Below, piece by piece: positions 1 to 12,682 of a stretch of 64,000 nucleotides of DNA (positions are counted from its first letter, which is position 1; every line of letters starts with the position of its first letter). The position numbers and the translations under genes were made by a program. Origin of the DNA: Paramecium sonneborni. Taxonomy: Eukaryota > Ciliophora > Oligohymenophorea > Peniculida > Parameciidae. The DNA lies in NCBI GenBank assembly GCA_905182985.1, contig CAJJDN010000029.1:612530-676529 (forward strand), written 5' to 3'. The notes below the pieces were generated by a model, which ran no database searches, was not told the DNA's origin, and saw nothing but the letters and a program-made list of their open reading frames with translations.

Positions 1-1523
1 GTTGTGATAAATGTATCCGAATTTGGGATATAAAATCAGGAATCGAAAAGAAAAAACTCGAAGGACATGGGGCAGGTATTTCTTCTATATGCTTTTCTCC
101 TGATGGTACTTAATTTGCATCAGGTAGTTGGGATAAATCAATTCGTATTTGGGATTTAAAATCAGGTGAATAGACTAGAATACTTTAAGGACACAGTGGT
201 GGTATTTCTTCAGTTTGTTTTTCCTCTAATGGTGTTGTATTAGCATCAGGTAGTTGGGATAAATCTATTCGTCTTTGGGATGTGAAGTCAGGAGAAGAAA
301 AAAAAAAATAATAAGGACATCATGGAAGGATTTCTTAAGTATCCTTCTCTCCAGATGGGATTATATTAGCATCTGTTAGTGATGATGAAACAATACGTTT
401 ATGGGATGTAAATACAGGAAAAGAAAAAAAAATATTAATAGGACATAAGGGATAAGTTTCATCAGTATGCTTCATATCTGATGGTACTACTTTAGCTACA
501 GGTGGATAAGATACTTTTATTCGAATATGGGATGTAAAGTCAGGGGAATAAAAGAAAATGTTTTAAGGACATAGGGATTGTGTCAGAACATTATGTTATT
601 CTCCTGATGGTTCTAAATTAGCTTCAGGTAGTGAAGATACTTGCATCTATATATGGGATTTAAAGTAAGAAAGAAACAATAAAATGCTATAAGGACATAG
701 TGATTATGTGACATAAGTGATCTTCTTCGCTGATGGTAAAAAATTAGCATCTTGTAGTGAAGATGAAAGTATACGTTTATGGGATGTAGATTTAGGAAAA
801 TAAACAAAGATTATACAAGGTCATTATGGTACTTTTTATTCACTATGTCTCTCTTCTGTCGGTACAATCTTCGCATCTGGTAATTATGATCGAGCTATCC
901 ATTTATGGGATTTTAATTCAGGGGATGAAGTCAAAATATTAAAAGGACATTGTGGATAAGTCTTGTCAGTCTGTTTCTCTCCAGATGGTACTAAACTAGC
1001 ATCAGGTAGTATGGATAATACCATTCGATTATGGGATGTAATTTCAGGAAAGGAAAAGTTTATATTACAAGGACATAACGATTATGTCTTATGTGTATGC
1101 TTCTCTCCAGATGGATCTATTTTAGCATCAAGTAGTGTTGATAAATCTATTCGCTTTTGGAAATTAAATCTATTCTAAGAAATGGAAATATTATAAGGAT
1201 AAACTGGATACATCTTACCTGTCTAGTTTACAAAAGATGACCTTTTATATATATCGATCAGTAATTGTTAAGTAAACTCAATTCTTATTCAAAAAAATTA
1301 AAAAGAAAATACAAATTAACTATAAGAATTCAATCATAATGAATTTATTGATTATTTTTATAATTCATCTTAAGAAACTCGTTAGGCAATAAATTCTAGT
1401 ATTAAATATTTTTATTTCTAGATACTGTCACAGTTGTCCGAATTTCATAGAATGAATTATTCTCAGCAGAAAAGACTTTCATTTTAAACGGAGAATTTAC
1501 TAATCAATTAGGAATGGATTTGA
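1..1523 (+). CDS. WD40 repeat protein, 3' part (5' end outside window)
   Basis: Open from base 3 to a TGA at 1521 in a single frame with no intron, about 506 codons, with TAA/TAG read as Gln. The protein is almost entirely WD40 repeats of exactly 42 residues. Typical units read GH..-..CFSPDG-..LASGS-DKSIR-WD. Ten GH-type positions start at 63, 189, 315, 441, 567, 693, 819, 945, 1071 and 1197; the last is degenerate (GQ). About 100 Gln- and Asn-rich residues follow with no recognised domain. WD40 arrays form beta-propellers that scaffold protein complexes. Ten or more repeats would make more than one propeller, or one with an open tail. In Paramecium such arrays often sit at the C-terminus of large multidomain proteins, so this may be the tail of an NLR-like gene such as the one at 51658, but the upstream part is not in view. 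High confidence in WD40; no specific function. Confidence 0.9.
63..1196 (+). repeat. Tandem 126-bp WD40-coding repeat, nine full units
   Basis: GGA/GGT-CAT (Gly-His) recurs at exact 126-bp steps from 63 to 1071, with a degenerate tenth start at 1197. No unit has gained or lost a base. Units differ mostly in loops, while the SPDG...LASGS and IRLWD cores are nearly constant at nucleotide level. That points to recent duplication or homogenisation between units. Confidence 0.9.
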
Positions 1524-2554
1524 GAAAACTTTTTCATCAAAAAGGAAGCATCATCATGAAAACTTAGGTAAAGTAAGTAGATAATGAAGTTTATAAATGA
1601 ACAATATCATATTATTAGTTCTAAATATTCATCAAATCTCTTTTAAATAGTTTATTTATTAAAAATTTTTATGCTCCAATAACAATATTCAAGTAATATT
1701 AATTTGATTAAGATTGATTAAATATAATATATAATATAATTACAATAAAAAATTTTTTCGGTAGATCATGAAAATGGAATCTAAAGAATTTCGTAGAAGA
1801 TTATTTATAATTTCTCAATATTTTAGAGATTTCTCTGAATGAAAATTTGACGAATAGAATGGATATTAAAAATTTTTTATGTAATTTCTAAATAAAAAAA
1901 ATATTCGGACTAATTAACTTTTTAATAGATATATAGACTTTATTTGGGTATTTTTTAAAATTATTAAAGATCAAAAAATGATAAAAATGGTTTATTTTTA
2001 GTAATAAAATATTTATTTAATATTTATTTTAATTAAGATGAAAAAGTTCATATAATCACTTAGGGTTTAAATAGAATAAATGATATGAAACATGTTTCAG
2101 GTGATTAAAATTTCCTGCATGAGGTGAGTGTTAAAATTATTACAATAGGAGAAATTATGAATTTTTTTAAAAAAAGAAGATAAAAAAGATATATAAACAA
2201 AAATAATTTTTTTTTAATTTACTAAGTGATGTTACAAATTTGAGTGATTACACATTTAAAATTACTCAATTTACCATCATTTTTTTTAAAATGATTTTGA
2301 AAAAAGAAAAGTTTTCAAATTTACGATTAGTATAAAAATTTAATTTTATAATTCTTCTTAATAAATATTGATTGTTTTATGGTTAATAATTTTGATATTT
2401 GTAGAAATAAATTTATTTTACGTAGAATCAATTTATTAAACTCTGTAATAGAGTTTATTTTTATTTATTAAAATTGTTGTAAAAAAAAATTATTTATAAG
2501 TTTTTTAAGAAAGATAATAATTATGTTACTTAAGCTTAAATACTGAAAAGAATA
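1524..2554. other. Intergenic, AT-rich; no gene seen
   Basis: Very AT-rich, with long A and T runs and no open frame that looks like protein. It lies between two convergent genes, so it should hold both 3' untranslated regions. No structured RNA or repeat was recognised. Confidence 0.5.
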
Positions 2555-3899
2555 TCACTTCTTTTTTAAGGCTTCTAGGCATTCATCTTGATTAATATTG
2601 TGATTATAATACTTCTTCTGTCTTTTGTCCATTAATGGTTTTCTTTAATCTTCAAAGCTTTATCATAACAAATTAAAGCTTCTTGATATTAATTTTAGTC
2701 TTGTAAGCATTTGCCTATATTAAAAGATTTTAAATGAACCTTTCGACCATAATGAATCCAAATGATTGGGGTTTATTTGAAGTGATTACTCTATGACTGC
2801 TAAAGCTTCATCATAATTTTTTAACATTCTTAGTGAGGTACCTATAAATTATGTAAAATAGCACTTTTTGTTGATAAAGAATTGAAATGTTTTGAATCTA
2901 TCTACAATACCTTATCTGCCCAAGTAATTGCTTCATTGTATTAACCAAGACCTCTTAAACTAGAAGCTTTTAAATAAAATTTAATTTTACATTTTGTAAA
3001 TAATGAATTTGTATGTTTTGGATCAATCTATAAGGCTTTATCTACCCAAATAATTGCTTCGTTGTATTATTCTAGCATTCTTAAGCTTTCCGCTAAATTA
3101 TTGAATAAGAATTATACCTTTAGTATATAATGAATTGAAATGTTTTGGATCAATGTGTAAGGCTTTATCTGCCCAAACAATAGCTTCGTTATATTGATCA
3201 AGCATCTTTAAACTTTCAGCTAATAAATAATGTCATAATTTTACCTTTGCACCATAATGCTAATTAATGTTTTGAATTAACACTTAATGCTTAATCAAGC
3301 ATTGTTATTGCTTCTTCATATTTATGATCATACCAATATAATTTATATCCTAAAATATAAATGTTTATACCTTTTTAATAAAATTCTTCAGATTTTTTAA
3401 TGTCTGAATCATTTACTTGATAATAATTCAAATAATTTAAGCCAAGATCTTAATATAATTTTTAAATTTAATCTTAAAGTTCATTAGATGATTTTTGAAT
3501 TTATATTTCAATTGTAGATCTAAATGATTTGAATTAGATTGTTTCTGCTAGGATGGAATTTATTTATTTAGAATTTAAGTTAAGTACTTATTCTTTTGAT
3601 ATTACATACTTAGTTTTGATTCCACCAATTAATTAATAAAAAGATTATTAAACTAAATCAATTTATCTACTCAACCTGTTGATTAAATCATCACATTCTT
3701 TTTCTATTTTTTCAAAATGATCAAATAAATTCGGTAATTAATATTAATGTTAAGGATGAGAAAAATGAATTCCATTTCTACTGCATTACATGCAATACAA
3801 TCTATCTGCTTTACAAGATTCATCAAAACATACTAGTTTCACATTGTTGGGATGCTCTGGGTTTGGACATTTTATGATTAAATCATTATATTGATTCAT
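2555..3899 (-). CDS. Zinc-binding N-terminus + TPR repeat protein, 7 tiny introns
   Basis: Starts at ATG 3899 and ends at TGA 2555, about 391 residues after removal of seven introns: 3350-3370, 3220-3244, 3093-3117, 2967-2990, 2842-2864, 2715-2739 and 2587-2612. The spliced length is a multiple of three. The N-terminus carries a B-box-like set of ligands: C11, H16, C24, C29, C36, C39, H45 and H48. A helical, Gln-rich coiled-coil stretch follows, to about residue 170. Then come about six 34-residue TPR units of the type W-DKAL-IDPKH-NSL. TPRs are helical protein-binding scaffolds. Introns 1-6 sit at the same phase-1 position of successive TPRs (AAA G|..), so intron and repeat were copied together. 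The 21- and 24-nt introns could be translated without a frame change, so those two are less certain. The frame stays open upstream of the ATG for about 70 codons, so an earlier start is possible. Confidence 0.85.
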
Positions 3900-5036
3900 A
3901 ATTAATATATTAATATTTATTTATATTATTATCTAGCTAATCATTCTTTTTATCTCTTAACCTACATTGTTTTGTCTTATTAGGTAAAAATGAATTATTG
4001 ATACATTTATGAACATCCTCTCATTTTTCATTTTATTTTGATGAAAGGTCGAAAACTTTCCACCTGCTTTTGGGATTTTGATTAACTCAAAAGAATTTTC
4101 TAATTGCCTAAATTTTAGAGCTTTAAGTTCATTTTGCTTTTTGTTAAGGATTCAAAAGTACTATAAAGTTAAGATATCTATAATACTAATTTTTAATCAA
4201 TTTAAATTTCTTATTAAGTAAATTCTTGTTATTAAGATCCTATTCTCCATTTGATGTTTAATAACTGTATTGCTCTAATTTTATTCATCGGAAGGCTCTA
4301 CTGATTAAAATTAGAAGATTTTATAATATTAAATCAAAATTTTTTGATTATACTTACAGGTAAAAAGAAAATCAAATTGATAAGAATATTTTCAATTTGT
4401 TTAATTAATTTTGAAGAATATAATTAAAGAATAACATTATAAAAATTATTAAAAACGAATTTTAACTTTCGTCAACGAGCATTATTAATTGAACTATATT
4501 ATTTTTTTATCTATCTTGTTTAGAAATTAATTTAATAATTGTTTAAATCCTACTTGAATATATTTTATACATAAAAAAATAGAAAGTTGATCGAAATAGT
4601 TGTTAAGTTAATTTTCTAATTATTAATATCGAAAAATAATAAAAGGGCTGAATAAAGTATTTTTTTTAGTAATTGAGATTATAACATTTAAAGTTGTCAT
4701 GATCTCTTATGAATATATATAAAAACTAAATAATATTTATATGATTTTAACTTCTTATAATATTTAACTATGTGTATGGTTTATAGTTTATTTTTTAATA
4801 TTTAATATTGAATTGATAGGAATGTTGTATAAATATTTCTATGAAAGTTCATCCAAACTTTGTTTTCCAAGATAATAAAATATAAAATAAATCCCTTAAG
4901 CAGAAGATAATGTTTAAAACATTTTATCTTATTTTGCCAACCTTTGTGATTAATGAAATGATTCTTCAAAATATTTCAATTTTTATATAAGTAAATAAAA
5001 TATTTTATAATTATTTTTAATTATAGAAATTAGCAA
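3900..5036. other. Divergent intergenic region; possible coding remnant near 3.95-4.15 kb
   Basis: Lies between two genes transcribed away from each other, so both promoters should be here; no motif was recognised. On the minus strand about 3940-4140 is less AT-rich and open in frame with the downstream TPR gene, reading like protein (for example LENSFELIKIPKAGG). It could be an N-terminal extension or a leftover exon. The rest is low-complexity AT. Confidence 0.4.
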
Positions 5037-7337
5037 ATGTCAATCCAAAATATCCAGAAGAAATGTATAAAACACAATTAAAATGCCATATACCTGGACA
5101 ATGCATAATCTAATCCTAATATGAAATTTCTTTGCCCTTAATGTGTTACAGATTTAAAATAGAATTTAATATTAATTAATGATGCATAATAATAATTATA
5201 AGGACTTTAGGCAATATTGCTTTAGGAAAATGAGGAATTAAATTCTAAAAACTTAAAATTATTAGAAGAAACTAAAGAACAACTTTTCCAATTTAAATCC
5301 ACTATAATTAGATTGATTGAAAAGTGTTTACACAGCTTGGAATAATAAATTAAAATCATAAAATAATATCTGATTAGTTTTTAAAATAAAATTCATGAAA
5401 TCCCAACTATTAATATTGATTCATTTATAAAATAATATGCTGCTGTACCTTCTTTAAATTATAAGGATATAAGAGATTTACTAATTCGTAAATTATCTTA
5501 AATTTCAATGAACTAACTTTTTTAATAAATATAGGAGAAGTTAAATCAAATTGATTTGGGAACAAAGAGTGCTGAAGAAATTATGATTTCTTTAAAATAA
5601 AAAATAGATTTTCATAAATAACAACCTAAAATTATCTGTTATACACATAACAATGAAGCAATTATGATAGATATGAATGAAATTGAGATTTGCCCTAAAA
5701 GATTTGCATGCTTAGATTGCATTCAAGAATTCAATGCTAAATATTCTAAAATTTAAAATTTATATGAACTATGGATAAGTCATACTTCCTTTCAATCTAA
5801 TTACCTTGGCATTATAACTGAAAAATTTAATAAATAAAACCAAGCGTTTATAAAATAATTTGAAAATATGAAAACTTATTTTTAATTCTAAATATCTGAT
5901 TTTTCTTAAAAATTGAACTAAAACAATGATGATTTCCAAAATAAACTGGAAAATTTTTAATCTTCGAATTCTCGTTAATTATCTGATTTTACATAAGTAT
6001 CAATTATAGAGATTGCAAACTACTTGAGTAAAAGTAAAAACAAATATATGACGGATGATTAACTTGAATAAGATTTTAATAGTTGGGCTTTTTAAAATGA
6101 ATAATATTTATCAAGAATAAGATTGGCTCAAAACTAGTTTGAAATTTAATAAAATTAATTATAAAGTAGTAGTCAATAGTAAAAAAAAAGAATTAAAATA
6201 AGAGAAATTGAATACAAGAATCCATCAATAAAAGAATTAAAATAATTAGAAATTATGAATTAAGTTATTAATTTACAAATAAATAATTAATTAAATTAAA
6301 CTTTTTGTTAACCTAAAGCTATTAGACTTTTTAAAAGGTAGGTATCTTCCACAAGCATAAATTAATAAATATTTAGATATGATTTGTTAAAATAATATTC
6401 TATTTTTTAATAAGAATTATGTTAAGCGATGGAATTTAATTATGATAATTCGATCCTTTTAGCTGGATCTAATTGTTAAATAAAAGTTTATAACTTTTTT
6501 ATGGGGGAAATGAAATTTAAATAATTGTTAAATGAACATAAAAAAAATGTAGTTACTTTAAATTTTATGAAACCATCTACTTAGTTTATTTCTGGAAGTG
6601 ATGATAATCTTATAATTATATGGTCATTAAATAAGAATAATTCATGGTTTTGCTAATAAAAATTAAATTCTCATATAAGAGAAATACGAGCTGTAATAAT
6701 AAATTCTGTTGATGATTTAATTATTTCAGGCAGTTTAGATAAAACCATTAAATTTTGGTCAAAAGCTAATGGTTGGTTTTGTTCATAAACAATCGACGAG
6801 CATTAAGATTCAGTTTGGGGACTTAGTTTAAATGAGACAGAAAATTAAATTATTTCTTGTGGAGAGGATAAAATAATTTTAATTTTAGAAAAATAAACAG
6901 ATAAAACTTGGATTTTATTCCAAAAGATATTTACATTTATCTCTGGATGTCGATTATGCTATATTAATGATCATTCTTTTGTTTTTTAACCTTATAAAAA
7001 TGAGAATATGATTCTATTTCAATATGATAATATGAACAGATAGTTTTAACAAATTGATTAAATTAAAGTAAAAGGTGGATTAAATTGTGTTTGTTTTTTT
7101 CCTTAGAAATTATTAAAATAAAACTCTCGATATGGAAATAAATTTGTTCTTGTTGATAAAAATGGCCAACATGTGAATTTGATTAAGTTAAATTCATCAG
7201 GATAATTAATGACTGAATAATCCATTGATTTTTCTACTTGTTAAGTTTTTGGAACTATGAGCAATGATGGAGAATTCTTAGTAACTTGGGATGATAGAAC
7301 CAAAGAATTTTAAATTAGAGTCTTTAATTAATTATGA
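5037..7337 (+). CDS. Cys/His-rich coiled-coil protein with C-terminal WD40 domain
   Basis: One uninterrupted frame from ATG 5037 to TGA 7335, 766 residues, no introns. The N-terminus has a Cys/His cluster (KCIKH..., FLCPQC), and a similar cluster recurs near residue 210 (ICYTHNNE..., ACLDC), resembling B-box or RING-type zinc sites. Between and after them come long Gln/Lys-rich coiled-coil segments, to about residue 460. The last 300 residues are WD40 repeats, such as FISGSDDNLIIIWS and IISGSLDKTIKFW. The C-terminus reads like a closing propeller blade (MSNDGEFLVTWDD). The layout recalls TRIM-like scaffolds, but I do not see a clean RING, so ligase activity is not claimed. It is a paralogue of the gene at 24667-26893: same order, same C-terminal motifs, similar length. 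TAA and TAG supply most Gln codons. Confidence 0.88.
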
Positions 7338-8398
7338 AAAATATTTATATCAATTCACAATTTTATTAGGATTGATTAAAATATATAATTTTTTATTTTT
7401 CTGATTATTAATCTTAAAATTGTGAATTTATATTATTTTGATTAATAAAACTAAACAGGATATTGAAATTTTTTCAAGTATTTTGTTTCAATAGCCTGAA
7501 AAATAACATTTATTTGATTTTTTAAAGTATGAATCACCCTCATAATTATAAAATTTTTGCTTTCTTGTGCATATTTCATTATTTCTATAATCAATATATT
7601 TATCATATTTTGAATTGCCTGAATAATAATATTCATTTAATATTATTATTAATAATGGAAATTAAGTTGATATATTATATAATTATAAATATTTTCCTAA
7701 ATCTCTTATGAATATGTAATTTAATTTGATTTTGTTCATAAAATGATTAAGAAGAAGTATTACAAAAATTAAATTCAGTATGAAAATTTATAAAGGCTTA
7801 ATAAATAATATTAATTTAATATATTATATTATATATATTTAAAATTAGTAAAAGGAATTATGATATAGAAGAAAAATTCAAAATTCAAATGATCATATCA
7901 AATTTTTTCTAAAGAAATAAGGATATTTTGAATGTATTAAATTTAATGCTAAAGCAATTTATTTATAACCTCAATGAATTTTCATTGTGACTTTTCTGAA
8001 GTATTATTCAATAAAAATATAAAGCATGGTTAAAAAATAAATTAAGAAAACAACTTATTAATTTTGCATATTAATCAAATAATTTAACTTTTAATGTTAG
8101 ATTTTGATTTATTCTCCTCTTAAGGTTATTATGATTATCAAAAAAAGAAAAGAAAATGGCGAATATAAGCTTAGCTAATATTAATGAAAAATTAATGAAT
8201 GGTTCTTACAACCTAATTATAAATTTATTATTGAGCTTTTTATAAAGAGATTTAATATTTGTATGCATAATTAAAATTAAATTTAGAATAATCTTAGGCG
8301 TTATTAATTCATTAAGAATCATTTTGCTTAAAATTAAATAAATTTTTTTTCATCTTAAAAATAGATGGTTTAAATTGATAATTATATAAATTTTAGAA
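7338..8398. other. Intergenic, AT-rich; no supported gene
   Basis: Separates two convergent genes. Short frames are open on both strands around 7450-7710 (about 60-90 codons), but they are very Ile/Asn/Leu-rich and show no recognisable motif, so I treat them as chance in AT-rich DNA. A frame from ATG 8157 runs into the next gene on the opposite strand and is also judged spurious. Confidence 0.45.
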
Positions 8399-9817
8399 TC
8401 ACCTAACTTAGTTTATAACTATTTTTAAGTTTCTGTATTCTTCATCAAACTATTAATTGTCCAGTTGCTAATGCATTTCTAAACTTGTTGATGTGAAAAC
8501 AAATTTAATTGTTTTATATTCATGTTTTCCAGCATCATTTAGATTAATAATATATTTAATTCTATTGGAATCATCTGAGCAGTAAAAGTAATCTTCTATA
8601 TATTTTTGATTATCAGTTACAGTAACTGATCCTAAAAACCAATAATTATGTTGATAATCTTCTGGGCATTCTGTTGTAATCTCAATTTGCAAACCGATAA
8701 CAGTATTATCAATATCAATCCAATTAGTATTGCTTGTATAAGTAGTTTATAATAAAGGTAATTCAACAGTGATTAATTAAGTTCCACTAGCTTCATAATA
8801 TTCTTATAATGAGAAGGTTTATAAGAGTAGAGGTGTAAGTTAATAACTTGGTTATATTAGCATATAATCAAACCATCCACTCGTTACAGAACTTGTTATG
8901 GCTAAAATAGATTTATAATTTACATGATCCTATCCTAAAAGACAATTCAGTGCTTATCAATTAATCAAAATCCTCTATATTTACTTCAGCAGATAGATCA
9001 GCTGTAAGTCCTATATATAGAGGAAACCTGATAATATTTGTTTGTTAAAGCTTGGGTATCTAAACATTTTACACAATGTAAGGATCTAAATTTAAATTGA
9101 GAGAACCAGGGGTCCATTATGTGGTTCCATGAATATATATGGGACTTTAAGTAGCAAATAAAATTTAAAATCCTATTTTTGATATCCCTGTGCTTAAAAA
9201 TTTCATCTAAACAGAAGATGAATCAATAGTTGGCATCTTTGATTAAATGATTTAATTACTTCAAATTTAAAAGTGAATGCACTTGTATAGCATAAGTAAT
9301 TAATAATTGGAATTGCCATAATAAAGTTTCTATTAAAATGCGATTCTATGTAAATTTCTTATGGTTTAGGATTGAGTATTTCCTAATTAATAACTTATTT
9401 ATTCTTATCAACAAAGGCCAAATATTTAATCCAAACATTATAAATTTTTTACGGAGCAGTAGCATTAACAAAGATTTTAAATGCTTAAAGTAAAATGATG
9501 ATATTACATGTTTTTGTTTATTTTGCTAATTAGAATACATATCCACCTGTAATTGTATTTTCAAAGTGCATTCTATAAACTGAGAAAATAATTTAAGGAT
9601 CATCTACAAAACCTGTTAAAGTTGTAGTCGAAGAAATCCAAGCACCTGCTGTATGTGTATCTGCAAGAATGTGAAGAGGTGTTAGAGGATTTTTAATATA
9701 AGTTAGAGTACCCCATTAATATTAAATTGTAATTGCCTATTCAATTAATATCCAAATTATAACACAAACCAGCTGATTAATCTGTAAACATTTTAAAGCA
9801 TTGTGCTGAAATCTCAT
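8399..9817 (-). CDS. Secreted H-type lectin-like protein
   Basis: ATG at 9817, TGA at 8399, 457 residues after removal of two introns at 9237-9259 (23 nt) and 8902-8923 (22 nt). The spliced length is a multiple of three. Residues 13-30 are hydrophobic (LVCVIIWILI) and look like a signal peptide or anchor. The mature start, around YQWGT, is typical of a ciliate family of secreted lectin-like proteins. An H-type-lectin-like stretch follows near residues 70-140 (GFVDDPQIIFSV ... IKYLAFVDKNKQVIN), matching the better-preserved domain of the gene at 21945. The C-terminal third contains further Cys pairs (TECPEDY, YFYCSDD). H-type lectins bind N-acetylgalactosamine-type sugars, but sugar binding is not shown here. 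Start and frame are firm; the family call is moderate because this copy is divergent. Confidence 0.72.
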
Positions 9818-12682
9818 TTTTGATATTATAAAATTATTGACAAATAAATTCACTCATTTATATTCAAAAATTAATTCTTGTTTTATATTCATCCTAAGAA
9901 TTTTTCATTTGTGAATATCAATATTTCTTAATTAAAAGTATATTTACTACTCTTGTCCTCCATCTTTTTTTATCTTATATGATCAAATAATACTCGCTAT
10001 TCTTAATTATATAAATAATTTTATTTATATATATTATATTATAAGATCGACTATTACATTTCAATATTGATAAGTTAAACTAATTTCATATAGTAAATAA
10101 TTCATTACTATGTAATAAACCTTAAATTTTGATAATATCTGAGATTACTTAGTAATAATTTTGTAATTATAAACAAATTTGCTTTAAAAATACATCAGGA
10201 GTAAAGAATTTTATTAAATAAGTATTTATGTAGTTAGATAGATAACTGTAGCCTTTGATAATTATGAGATATTTCAAAAGATTTTGGATTGGAATTGTAT
10301 TTAAGCTTGAATTAATCCAAGATTTGGTTGCATATTAGATTTTTTCAAATATATTGGGAAAATATTAGAATCTTTGCATGAGTTAAAGAAAAATATTTTT
10401 GGTGATGAGTATTTTAAAATTATTTTTTAATTGATTTTATTTTTGAATTTAAAGTTAGTTTCTAAAAAATTTTTAATATATTTTCTTATTATATTACCAT
10501 ATTTATCAAATGAATTATGCTATTTACTTAAAACATATTTTACATCTCTTAACGATAAGAATATCATCTAACTGAGTTTAACAATGGCCTAATTAATTAA
10601 TGAATATGAGATATTTATTTAGATAAATTGTAATTTTTCATCCTACTAGATATTTTAATTATGCATTGTTTAGAGTAAAACTTTTATACATTTAATTTTA
10701 AAATATATAATACCATCGATTTGTTTTAATCATAATAATATTTCTATTCTTCAGCACTAAATAATTACAATATTTTAATATATTAAATATATTTTAATAT
10801 TCCTCAACAGTTTAAAGAATTTTCCACTTTATAGTCCTCACAAAATTCTTTCCATACATAAAATTTATTTAATTTATTCTAAATTATCAAGCTTAAGGTT
10901 TAAAAGATTTAAAAATTAGTTATTCTATCATTTTTTGAAATTAATTTAAAATCTTATTATCAATCCATTATAGAAGCAAATGATCAAATTTTTTTAATTA
11001 AACTCAATTTATCTATTTTTAAAACCTCAACCCTAATAAACAATAAAGTTAAAACTTTTATGTTAAAAATTTAATAAATATTTTAGGGAAAGAGGAGATC
11101 TAATAAAGTTTAAAAGTGAAATTAAAATATTTTTACATTAAAAAAAAGTAAATGAAAATTTTTTGATATATCCTCATAGAAAATATCGGATTTGTAAGTA
11201 TGTAGAGAGTTTAGGAAGACTTATTTAAATAAAAAAAAATCTCTTATGAAATATTTAACAACCTTTTGGTAATGAATTTAATAAATATATTCTAAAAATG
11301 TATCACTTTTATTAATTTTTACTTGGATTTTTCTTATAATAACTAAACATAACAAAATTTGATATTTATTTACATTATATGTAAATTTGCAGTTGTGGAT
11401 ATATTTAGTTTTTCTATTTTAATTTTTTGAATTTATATTATTAATTCCTAGGTTTCTATTTAAATATCAACTAAAATATGGTTATCGTTTAAATTATTTA
11501 AATTAATTTAAAGAAAAATTAAAATGAAATTATAAATTTGAATTATTGCTTTATCAGCAACATATTGAGAATAGAAAATCCATTCCTAATAGTGCATAAT
11601 ACTGAAGAGACCTTAACATGTACTATTAGACATATATATCAAATTTAAAATTTTTTAATCAACAATTCTATTTTAAGTTGCTGAAACTCGATTTACTATA
11701 TAACTTCTTTTCAGTAATATGTGATAAACCTCAAAAAATATCCATACAAATATATTTGTGTATATTCTTATTCTGTCATCTCTGAGATTGTTTTCTAAGT
11801 AAAAAATTATTTTAAAAGAAAACAATTTGACTATTTTAGCAAGAACCAATATCAATGTCTAATATAAAATCAGCTTTCGCTTCTTACTTATTCCGATATT
11901 CAACGGTGATTTGTACAAAAAAATAGAATAGATTAATTGAATTGCTCATAAATACAATTATATTACAGATTCAAGTTTTTTTTTAGATATGCTATTTATT
12001 CTAATTATATTTTATTTATGATAAAGACCAATTTGATGATTAATTATAATTAAATAACCTTTATCATCTTCCAATAAATCAGTTTAAATATTGAAATTTT
12101 TGAATTTAAAAATATTTCTTAGAAACCTTTTTTAGCTTTATAATATTTATAAATATAATCTTCAGTTGTGAGATTAAGATTGAATTTATAAATCGATATG
12201 AACTCAAATTCAATTAAAATTTTTCACAATATACAATAAAATTATTCAAAATAATTCTCAAATATAACTTGATAATTGAAAAAAAATTACAAAAATAAAA
12301 TTTTAGTAAATTATGTTAATATTAGAAATTAGAAATGAGATAGAAAAAATAGTTTTAACCTATCCAAATAAAATATTTAATTTCATGATAATTAAAAGAA
12401 TTTTTTTATTGAAAAAGAAGAATTAAAATTTAGGCATTAACAGCTACATCATGTATGTTAAATGTTTCGAAAAAAAAGTCTCCTTTAATTTTAAGAAGAA
12501 TCAAAATTTTAAGGTTTGTAAATTTATAAATTTATTTACTAATAATGAAAAAATTATATTTATAAATCTAATTTTAATATTCTGGAGTTTAGATGAATTT
12601 ATATCTTAAATTTTAGAATATTATTAATTAAAATATTAATTGTTTTGAAATTGAATTAACTTAAAATGCATTTACAACTTGT
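9818..12682. other. Long gene-poor spacer (2.9 kb)
   Basis: Extremely AT-rich throughout. A minus-strand frame of about 60 codons near 11673-11855 is open but has no motif or family resemblance. No RNA gene, repeat or mobile element was recognised. Upstream sequence of the minus-strand gene ending at 8399 should lie near 9818-10000. Confidence 0.45.

Noticed and set aside
613..807. Minus-strand 64-codon frame
   Set aside because: Antisense to the perfect WD40 repeats of the first gene.
8157..8480. Plus-strand frame from ATG 8157
   Set aside because: It overlaps the 3' end of the lectin-like gene on the other strand and has no protein-like pattern beyond AT-rich hydrophobic codons.
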